NCBI GenBank assembly: GCA_028641055.1
Contig: CM054060.1
Coordinates: 295,919,480-295,983,479, forward strand
DNA length: 64,000 nt
Reading direction: 5' to 3'
Origin: Alopecurus myosuroides
Taxonomy: Eukaryota > Streptophyta > Magnoliopsida > Poales > Poaceae
The translations under genes were made by a program, and so were the position numbers. The notes beneath the pieces were generated by a model. The model did not search any database. It was not told the origin of the DNA and worked only from the letters and a program-made list of their open reading frames with translations. Of the stretch, positions 56,657 to 64,000 are shown one piece after another. Positions within the stretch are counted from its first letter, which is position 1. Every line of letters begins with the position of its first letter.

Positions 56657-58266
56657 TGATACGTCTCCAACGTATCTATAAATTCTGATGTTCCATGTTG
56701 ATATTATGCCAATTGTTACATGTTTTCCCCCTTCTTTATAGCATTTTTACATGTTTTCCGGGACTAACCTATTAACAAGATGCCAAGTGCCAGTTCCCTG
56801 TTTTCTGCTATTTTTTATTTCAAAAAAGTTGTTGTGGAAATATTCTCAGAATTGGACCCCACGAATCTCGAAGTTCCTATTTCTCCGGAAGCATCCAGAA
56901 GTCCGAAGAGGAGTCAAAGACGAGCACCAGGGGGCCCTCACCATAGCCAGGCGCGGCCCCCCTTTGCCGCGCCTGGGGTAGTGAGGCCACCCTGGTGGCC
57001 CACCGACGCTGCCCTTTCGCCTATTTATTCCCCTCCGAAGGAAAACCCTAAGCACCTGATAAAAAATCCCCGAAAAGTTCCGGAGCACCGTCGTCGTCAA
57101 CCCTAGATCAGGGGGGGTTTTAAAGCTGTCTCCCGGCACCCTGCCGGAGAGGAGATCATCACCGAAGGCCTCTTCATCACCATGCCTTCCTCCGGAGTGA
57201 TGCGTGGGTAGTTCATCCTTGGACTACGGGTCCATAGCAGTAGCTAGATGGTTGTCTTCTCCTCATATGCCTCAATGTTTAGATCTCGTGAGCTGCCTAA
57301 CATGATCGAGATTGTTCTTATGTAGTTCTATGTGATGTGTTTGCTTGGATCCGATGAATATTGAACTTATGCCAAGTTGATTATAGTCTTTATTGCATAT
57401 GTTATTTGTGATCTTGCATGCTTTCTATTGCTAGTGGTTGCTCTGGCTAAGTAGTTGCTAGTGACTCCAAGAGGGAGTATTTATGCTAGATAGTTGGGTT
57501 CATGCCTCCTTTTATCCTATGCTCGAGTGACATAAACGTGATGGGGGAGGATGTGCTGTTGCCACTAGGGAGAAAACAGCGGTGTGAGTGCCCGTGTACA
57601 CAATCATTGCTTACATTACACACATTGCTTAATGCGATTATCTGTTGCTTGCAACTTAATACCTAAGGGGGTTCGTATGATAACCTGAGGGTGGATTATT
57701 AGTCACAGATGAAGTTAGATTACGGTCTATGTATATTGTTGTAATGCCCGCACTAAATATCATAGTAATGTGCACTACGGTGCAACCTCTATTTGTCAAT
57801 TGCCCAGCTGTAATTTGTTCACCCAGCATGCTATGTTTTATGGAGAGACACCACTAGTGAACCTATGAACCCCGGTCCATTTTCCTACCATGTTAAACAA
57901 ACCACTACAATTTCCTGCTTTCTTTATTTACTGCAAGCATACACCATTATCCACACTATATGTCTAATCTTTTTGTCAGCAAGACCGGTGAGATTGACAA
58001 CCTCACTGTACCTTTGGGACAAAGTATTTTGGTTGTGCCGTGTGCAGGTTCCGCGTTGTTGGTGACATCGGTGAGGCGCCATCACCACCGTTAGTGGCAT
58101 CAACCTTCCGAAGTTCCTCTTTCTCCTACTGGAATGATAACCTTGGTTCTTAACTGAGGGAAATTCTTACCGCTGCACTCATCACACCCTCCTCTTGGGG
58201 TTCCCAACACACCATCCATAGCAAAGAATTTCTGGCGCCTCAAGGCACCATCAAGGTGTAGCAACA
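56657..58266 (+). repeat. 3' LTR of Athila-type element #2
   Basis: It is 1610 bp, starting TGATACGTCTCC and ending GCAACA, followed by the TSD TAGCT. Roughly 100 substitutions separate it from the 5' LTR by hand count. Confidence 0.93.
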
Positions 58267-58271
58267 TAGCT

Positions 58272-59040
58272 CTTTCGTTCTTGGAAAGCAACATGGAGAA
58301 TCTCACCCCACCAAGACCACCATCACCACCTCAAGAATCGTCGAGCTCATTCACTTGGACCTTTTTGGTCCCATATCATATGATAGTCTTGGAGGCAAGA
58401 AGTATTGCGTGGTGATTGTGGATGACTATTCAAGATATTGTTGGGTGTATTTTTCAAGAGGAAGAGTGAGACTCAAAAGAGAGTCATCGAGTTCACTTTG
58501 GTAGAGCGCCAACACAATACAAGCATCATGGCGATCCGGAGTGATAATGGCTCCGAATTCAAGAACTACACCATGGAGGGATTTCTTAGCGAAGAGGGGA
58601 TTGCTCATAAATATTCCACTCCCTATACCCCTTAACAAAACGGTGTGGCGGAGAGGAAGAACCGGACACTAATGGATGCAGCAAGGACCATGACTGCGGA
58701 ATTCTTTTCTCCATACAATTTTTGGGCCGAGGCCATCTCCACCGCTTGCCATGCTAGCGACCGGTTGTATCTCCGCAAGAACTTGAACAACACTCCTTAT
58801 GAGATCCTCACGGGCAAGAAGCCGGATGTATCATACTTCAAGGTCTTTGGTTGCAAGTGCTTCATTCGTAAGAGAGGTAAACGCTTGTCAAAATTCGAGA
58901 CCAAATCATATGACGGTATGTTTCTTGGTTATGCCACAAACGCTCACGCCTATAGAGTCTACAACAAGTTCACCGGACAAGTTGAAGAAGCTATAAACGT
59001 GGTGTTTGATGAGGATAATGGGTCCCAAGGGGCCGTATAG
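58272..59040 (+). pseudogene. int: Copia #2 integrase
   Basis: After the Athila-type insertion, integrase continues in shifting frames near 58270-58440 (LIHLDLFGPISYDSLGGKKY, first catalytic Asp present). It becomes open in 58438-58635 (IRSDNGSEFKNYTMEGF, second Asp) and, after TAA at 58633-58635, in 58645-59040 (AERKNRTLMDAARTM with the Glu; FWAEAISTACHASDRLYL). The catalytic triad survives; the frame is broken by a shift at about 58455 and by a stop that fits C-to-T decay (CAA to TAA). Confidence 0.88.
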
Positions 59041-59456
59041 ATCATGGTGTTGTAGGAGATGCAATTCCTCCCATCATCATAATAAGAATGGGGATTGGTG
59101 AAATAATCCCCATTGAGGGTTACTGGATGACGGAGGGAGAAGGACTATGCTCTACTCAAGTGGAGCCATTGACTACACCCATTGATACACAAGCTACCCA
59201 ACAAGATGCACCAAGCCCTCAAGCTACAAATCAAGGCCAAAATAATGATCAAGATCACTCCATCAATTAAGGCCAAGCTAACAATCAAGGCCAAGCTCAT
59301 AATCAGGGCCAAGCTCACAATGAAGGACAAGACACTCATGTTGGTGATAGAACCCAACACATAAGAGATACATCTCCCGTTGATGAACAAGATCAAAGGC
59401 AAGATGGACATGACTCCGATGATGAAGGTGATGCTCAAGCCATATCCAAGGAGACT
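59041..59456 (+). pseudogene. Copia #2 integrase-RT linker with Gln/Gly repeat
   Basis: The hydrophilic linker contains an 18-base minisatellite (about 59220-59340) encoding QGQ(N/A)-type repeats (NQGQNNDQDHSIN, then QAHNQGQAHNEGQ). A TAA sits in it at about 59268. Linkers of variable length are normal in SIRE elements. Confidence 0.7.
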
Positions 59457-60390
59457 TTGGAGGAGATGCTAGCGCGTAGAGCAAAGAGAAGGCTAGAAAA
59501 TCTTGTGCGTGCCGGTCACACGGATGACATGATTCTTGGACAAGTTCGTGGAAGGGTAGTCACGAGGAGGAAATTGGCGGATTTTAGCAAGGCACATGCT
59601 TTCGCCTCTCACATTGAGCCCAAGAAGGTCTATGAAGCGCTTGAAGATCAAGATTGGCTTGAAGCTATGCATGATGAACTCAACAACTTTGAGCGCTATA
59701 AAGTGTGGACATTAGTGCCAATACCCAAGGATTGCAAGAACGTCATCAACACCAAATGGGTATTCAAGAACAAGCAAGATAAAGATGGCATCGTCATTCG
59801 CAACAAGGTGAGATTGGTGGCTCAAGGCTTTTCTCATGTCAAAGGTGTCGATTTCGGTGAAACTTTTGCTCTCGTCGCTCGTCTTGAATCTATTTGTATC
59901 TTGCTTGCCTATGCTTCTCATCATAATTTAAAACTACAACAAATGGATGTTAAAAGTGCTTTCCTAAAATGTCCTATTAATGAGTTGGTAAATGTCAAGC
60001 AACCTCCGGGTTTCGAGGATCCCAGCCACCCCGATTATGTCTACAAACTCGATAAGGCGCTCTATGGACTTAAACAAGCTCCACATTTGTGGTACGAGCA
60101 CCTTAAAGAGTTTCTAGTGGATCGTGGGTTCAATGTTGGTTTAATCGATCCCACCTTTTTTACCAAGAAGGTTGGAGGTGGACTTTTTCATATGCCAACT
60201 CTATGTGGATGATATCATCTTTGGTTCTACTAACACCAAATTCAATGATGAGTTTTGCAAGCTTATGACGGATAAATTTGAGATGTCTATGATGGGTGAG
60301 TTGGAGTATTTTCTTGGCTTCGAGATCAAGCAACATCCCGAAGGCACCTTCATCAAGCAAGCCAAGTATACGCAAGATATGCTCAAATGA
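59457..60390 (+). pseudogene. pol: Copia #2 reverse transcriptase
   Basis: The open frame 59457-60212 carries the RT start: WLEAMHDELNNFERYKVWTL, NTKWVFKNKQDKDG, VRLVAQGFSHVKGVDFGETF, LQQMDVKSAFL and ALYGLKQAPHLWYEHL. A one-base frame change near 60178 leads to 60172-60390 with an intact YVDD box (LYVDDIIFGSTNTKFNDEF, about 60199-60210) and MMGELEYFLGFEIKQ. The TGA at 60388-60390 is where the family has Arg (CGA), a CpG-decay stop. Confidence 0.9.
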
Positions 60391-61170
60391 TTCAACATGC
60401 ATGGCGCCAAGCCTATGAAAACCCCCATGTCAACGACTCTTGACTTGAAACCCGGCCCGAACGGTAAAGAGGTAGATCAAAAGGTATACCGCTCCATGAT
60501 TGGCTCTTTGCTCTACCTTGGTGCATCTACACCCGATATTATGTATAGCGTAGGTAAATGTGCAAGGTTTAAAGCCTCACCTATGCAAAGTCGTTTTGAA
60601 GCGGTTAAACATATCTTTCGCTATTTAGTTCATACCCCAAACTTTGGTCTTTGGTATCCCAAGGGTTCAAGCTTTCAGCTCATTGGGTGCTCGGATGCGG
60701 ATTATGCAGGAGAGAAGACAGATAGGATGTCTACATCCGGGGGTTGCCAATTTCTTGGTCGCTCTTTGGTATGTTGGTCTTCCAAGAAGCAAAATTGCAT
60801 CGCTCTCTCAACCATCGAGGCCGAGTACATCTCCGCGGGAAGTTATTGTGCTCAATTGCTATGGATGCGGAAAACTTTATGATATTATGGTATCGACTTC
60901 GACAAGGTCCCTCTCTTGTGCGACAATGAGAGTGCCATCAAGATCGCCTACAACCCCGTTCTTCACTCCAAGACGAAGCACATTGAGATTCGGCATCATT
61001 TCATTTGGGATCATGTTGAGCAGTGCGATATTGATCTCTCTTATGTGCCGACCAAGGATCAACTTGCGGATATTTTCACGAAGGCCCTTGATGAACCAAG
61101 ATTTCGGGGTTTGAGGAATGAACTAAATGTCATGATGCTTCTAACTTCACTTGAAACCTTGCATATATAA
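60391..61170 (+). pseudogene. Copia #2 RNase H
   Basis: The frame 60397-60882 has MIGSLLYLGASTPDIMYSVG, CSDADYAGEKTDRMSTSGG (first acidic residues), SLVCWSSKKQNCIALSTIEA and EAEYISAG. After stops at 60880-60882 it continues as 60916-61170 with LCDNESAIKIAYNPVLHSKT (third Asp), HIEIRHHFIWDHV and LSYVPTKDQLADIFTKAL (final Asp). All RNase H catalytic positions are recognisable. TAA at 61168 closes the pol region. Confidence 0.9.
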
Positions 61171-61540
61171 CTTCACTACACATGCTATCTAGGTTTGGAT
61201 GTAGGCATGGACATAGGGGGAGCGTACTTCAACTCATTAACCAATACTCCTCCTATCATGCGCAAATCAGTCAAAACTTCATGCATATGTAGTCATTTTG
61301 TGACTTATTGTGATTCAACGTGAGTCATGATTTTGGGCCCAATATATATCTTCGCGGCTCCTTGGCATACACTCAAACACGGTGGCTCCGGCCACCAACA
61401 TTTTCCTCTTCGTTGTGTTGTTTTGTCTCTTCGCTCCTTTTCTCGTTTTGTGTTTGAATTTCCGTTTTCATCATTTTTGTTTTTCTCCTTTTTGATGGCT
61501 CATGTCGTGTTCCTTCTTTGAAAAACTCTGTGTGTGGGGA
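61171..61540 (+). other. Copia #2 segment after pol
   Basis: A purine motif (GACATAGGGGGAGCG, about 61209-61223) lies after the pol stop. It resembles a polypurine tract, but the sequence after it does not match the 5' LTR start, so it is not the LTR border. No gene is supported. Confidence 0.55.
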
Positions 61541-61565
61541 CCACGGAAATCCGTCCCAGGGCCCG

Positions 61566-61878
61566 GAAATTTCCGGCCACCTGATACTGTCGTGAAAAAA
61601 TTCCACCATTTCCCCGTGCCTGCTCTCTGGACACGGCCGGAAATTTGGGCGGAATTTTCCGGGCCAAATATCCGGGGGCCGGAATATTCTGTGTCTTGAG
61701 CCCAGAAATTTCCGGTGTTCGAGATTTTCCCAGAAATTTGTCCCTGCTCCGTTGTGCCTCCTTGCATAAGTCACACCGGATTTTTGGGGCGGCATTTCCA
61801 GCCAAATCTCCGGCCCCCGGAAATTTTACGGCCTACCCACCGGAATATTCTGGGGTAAGCAGTTGGAGCCTATAATTA
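61566..61878 (+). promoter_or_regulatory. Second GAA-NN-TTC palindrome array upstream of the third ORF
   Basis: GAANNTTC sites occur at 61566, 61652, 61682, 61705 and 61843, in CCGGAAATTTCCGG-type contexts like those of the 5' LTR. TATAATTA at 61871-61878 follows, then CT-rich sequence. The layout resembles the LTR promoter and could be an internal promoter for the downstream ORF; this is inference. Confidence 0.4.
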
Positions 61879-62452
61879 GGTGACGGGAAGGGATCTCTCA
61901 ACTCTTTTCCCCTCCCATCGCCTGCTCTCTCGTCTCCCCAACTGTAGCCGCCACCACAGAGCTCCCCGGGAGGCTCCGTCGCCTCCCCTCTTCGTCTTCC
62001 AGTCACTCTTTCCGGATCAAGAGACTACGCATCCGTGCCAATCCCATGGATCCTGGTATGTTCCAAGTTTTCTCCGTGCTCTAGGGTTTCCGGTTGATTT
62101 GATCTCTCAAGTTCTTAGGGTTCGATCTCACACCATCACGATTTTCCTCCAGTATTTCACCATCGTACCATCTCATGCCCCTACATCTAGTTCTAGATTC
62201 TTTCCAGGCCTGGATTCTCAACCCTAATGCAATATTTCCAGGGCTGGAAATTTCCGGCCCCAACCCGGAATTTCCGCCCCCCCCCCCCGGAAATTTCAGC
62301 CAGGACCGGAATTTCCGGCCTGCTCTAAATCTTTTACAGAGATCACTTTATTCCACTCCACAAGATATGTTGCTTTTCTCGCATATGGTTCAAGCTCTAG
62401 GACCAAGGCTACTACCTTCTGCAAGCGGTGGTGCCACTTCCAACAGAATGAA

Positions 62453-63822
62453 GATGGAGTGTTTGTTGATGAAACCGTGATTCTTCAGCGTCAGCGTGAA
62501 GAACAGCGTGAGTATGAGCGTCAGCGCAACGCTGAAAGGGCTGCTCGTCGTGCAAACAAGCAACATGGCAAGACCTCTCTCAACCTGGCCACCATGTCCG
62601 TAGCTGAGTTCAAGACCTGGCGCACCAAGGCATGATACAATGAGGGCCCTCAGGACCCCACTATCGATTCCTGTTTCTGGCATCTCGAGCAGGAGACTCT
62701 GTACAAGCAGCTATACACAGTTATGAGCAAGCCTGTATGCCCTATGAAGTACATCAACTTTCCACACATGGCTGCCAACCCTGCTTATTTCAGCAACTCG
62801 GTTAATCTCGCTGAGCTCCTTGGTTTGCGCCCTCTGATGGAGACCCAATGCTCCTACAATACCACTTTCATTCAACATTTCTTTGCTACCCTGGTTTTTG
62901 ATGATGCTGAGGAGATTGGGATGACATGGATGTCTGGACCTCACTTCCTCACAGCAACATTCCATGACTTTGCTTCTGAGCTCGGGTATCCTTTTGCTGG
63001 CCTCAATGTTCCTCAGGGTGCTCGCATGCACGTCCATAGCGTGGAGTATGAAAAGAACAAGTTGGTTGATCTGTATGGTCCTCGAGGTACTATGGGTTCC
63101 ACCAAGGGTCTCTATGCCATCTATGACATTCTTCTGTGTATGTTCCGGGAGACCATTGCACCTAGCGCTGGCAACAATGATGAGATCCGTGGCAGTTTGG
63201 TGAACCTCATGCACCATGCCTTCCTGACATTCACAAAGGGTGATCTTGAGGATACTGAGCGCCATAAGATTTATGTGATGGACTTTATCTTTCATGAGAT
63301 CCACTTTGCTCTCTACCACCGGAAGGTTCCACCTTATGAAGCTCATCAAGTCCAGGTATCCTGCTGACCTTCGTGCAAATCTTGAGTTGGATTGTGAGAC
63401 TCACAAGGATGTGAAAAACTGTACAAAAAGAGCGCCCACACTCAGCAAGCTGCACATGATGTTGGTGCTACCGGTCAGGGACACCGTGATCCTCGCATGA
63501 GACAGGCTCCATCAGATACCAAGAACGCTCCTGGGTTGTTCGTGCCATTGGGAAAGTGCTATGCATGAACGTCTGCATCCACAAGGAGAACTACAATGCC
63601 TATCTCGAGCGTCGCTCCATTCTCGAGAACCAACGCTCCATCATGACAGCCCTTAACATGCCCAATGTTCTAGCTCCTCTTCGTGCTCATATTCCTTACT
63701 TCAATGGGAACAACCGTGATGTGGACTGGGATCTTGATGTTCCTGGTGATGATGATGTGGAGGCTGCTAGTGAGGAGGAAGGCTCCCAGGAGGACCCCGA
63801 GGATGATGGTGCCATGGACTAG
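62453..63822 (+). pseudogene. Third ORF of Copia #2 (Athila ORF1-like)
   Basis: A continuous-sense frame from about 62453 reads RQREEQREYERQRNAERAARRANKQHGKTS (in parts), then MSVAEFKTWRTKA, TGA at 62633-62635 (likely from CGA), and the domain 62723-63367: VCPMKYINFPHMAANPAYFS, NTTFIQHFFATLVFDDAEEI, TWMSGPHFLTATFHDFASEL and EIRGSLVNLMHHAFLTFTKG. Near 63335 a small deletion shifts frame (MKLIKSRYPADLRANLELDC). The C-terminus (63556-63822) is acidic (WDLDVPGDDDVEAASEEEGS). The domain resembles the ATHILA ORF1/plant-mobile-domain-like proteins carried by SIRE-type elements in the envelope position. I see no signal peptide or membrane anchor, so an envelope role is not supported. Confidence 0.72.
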
Positions 63823-64000
63823 AGCTTGTTCCTTGGGACGTAGTGCATTCTTCTATCTTTTTGGTATCCTGATGCCAAAGGGGAAGAAGATCTAGAGATC
63901 GCGGGGATTTGCTAGGGTGGTCTGCTTTTTATCTATCGTGTGTTTTTCGACTTCGTTTTATTCATGACCGTTTATTCGTGGATTCCTATTTGTGAGAACT
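63823..64000 (+). other. Copia #2 region after the third ORF
   Basis: No coding sequence. A purine tract (GATGCCAAAGGGGAAGAAG, 63870-63888) of the kind found before SIRE-type 3' LTRs is present. The 3' LTR should lie further right or have been lost; the window ends first. Confidence 0.55.

Larger units (their letters stand above)
46964..58266 (+). mobile_element. Athila-type non-autonomous element #2 (complete, TSD TAGCT)
   Basis: It is flanked by TAGCT at 46959-46963 and 58267-58271. The 5' LTR is 46964-48589 and the 3' LTR 56657-58266. The primer-binding site TTTCTGGCGCCGTTGCC follows the first LTR and a purine tract (AAGCTTGGGGATGC) precedes the second. The interior has a gag N-terminal part, a 4.5 kb solo LTR insertion and about 2.7 kb of non-coding sequence, but no pol. 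Its own length without the nested solo LTR is about 6.8 kb. LTRs differ by roughly 6% plus indels. Confidence 0.93.
32206..64000 (+). mobile_element. Copia #2 (SIRE/Maximus type), split in three, 3' LTR outside window
   Basis: The three segments are 32206-36353, 46619-46963 and 58272-64000; their coding order is continuous once the two inserted elements are removed. The 5' LTR starts TGATTTTGG and ends CTTTCA before a tRNA-Met primer-binding site. Features of the SIRE lineage are the long gag with a coiled-coil extension, the large element size (over 10 kb without the 3' LTR) and an extra ORF after pol. Only about 10.2 kb of its own sequence is here. Confidence 0.88.

Noticed and set aside
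61209..61223. GACATAGGGGGAGCG as the polypurine tract bordering the Copia #2 3' LTR
   Set aside because: The sequence that follows does not resemble the 5' LTR start (TGATTTTGG), and the third ORF lies further downstream, so the 3' LTR must be beyond it.
62723..63367. Third ORF of Copia #2 as a retroviral envelope
   Set aside because: No signal peptide, transmembrane segment, furin-like site or glycosylation cluster is visible; the sequence resembles Athila ORF1-like proteins.
1..64000. CRISPR arrays, bacterial operons, rRNA genes or host protein-coding genes
   Set aside because: Repeats are LTRs, minisatellites or degenerate arrays without spacer structure. Every convincing coding segment belongs to a retrotransposon or LINE, and none to a host gene family I recognise.

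Overview
This window is plant nuclear DNA made almost entirely of nested transposable elements. No host gene, rRNA or functional tRNA gene was recognised. The element types fit the intergenic space of a large grass genome, probably a Pooideae/Triticeae cereal: Athila-type LTRs starting TGATACGTC, a SIRE/Maximus-type Copia element with CCGGAATATTCCGG motifs, and non-autonomous Gypsy derivatives with LTRs of 4 to 5 kb. Species assignment is inference. Coordinates were read by eye, so exon and fragment edges can be off by a few bases; element ends marked by target-site duplications (TSDs) are firm.

Layout, left to right. (1) 1-4823: Copia element #1 on +, decayed and cut off at its 3' side. (2) 4824-27419: a minus-strand LARD-like Gypsy derivative (LARD#1) with long LTRs and a 1 kb interior. 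Its left LTR holds a 5'-truncated LINE (about 7352-8307). Its right LTR is split by a complete Tat-lineage Gypsy element (12261-27345, TSD ATACA). (3) 27420-32195: remains of an Athila-type element, namely its 3' interior, an LTR, a gag fragment and an inverted piece of the same LTR. (4) 32206 to the window end: a SIRE-type Copia element (#2) in three pieces. It is interrupted by a complete minus-strand LARD (LARD#2, 36354-46618, TSD CTCCG/CTCTG) and by a complete Athila-type non-autonomous element (46964-58266, TSD TAGCT). The latter contains a 4.5 kb solo LTR of the LARD#1 family (49396-53913, TSD AGTGA).

The Tat Gypsy is the richest element. On + it carries gag, protease, RT, RNase H, a second (archaeal-type) RNase H and integrase. 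On the opposite strand, between integrase and the 3' LTR, lies a separate multi-exon gene (20724-25776) with GT-AG junctions, a TATA-like box upstream, a gypsy-type transposon domain and long coiled-coil/acidic regions. Copia #2 carries a third ORF downstream of pol, preceded by a palindrome array like the one in its LTR promoter. Nearly every coding region has stops or frameshifts, so these are mostly pseudogenes.

History. LTR pairs differ by about 15/896 positions in the Tat Gypsy, about 65/4720 in LARD#2 and roughly 6% in the Athila-type element (hand counts). At the commonly used grass rate of 1.3e-8 per site per year this gives about 0.6, 0.5 and 2-2.5 million years. The order Copia #2, then Athila-type element, then solo LTR follows from the nesting itself.
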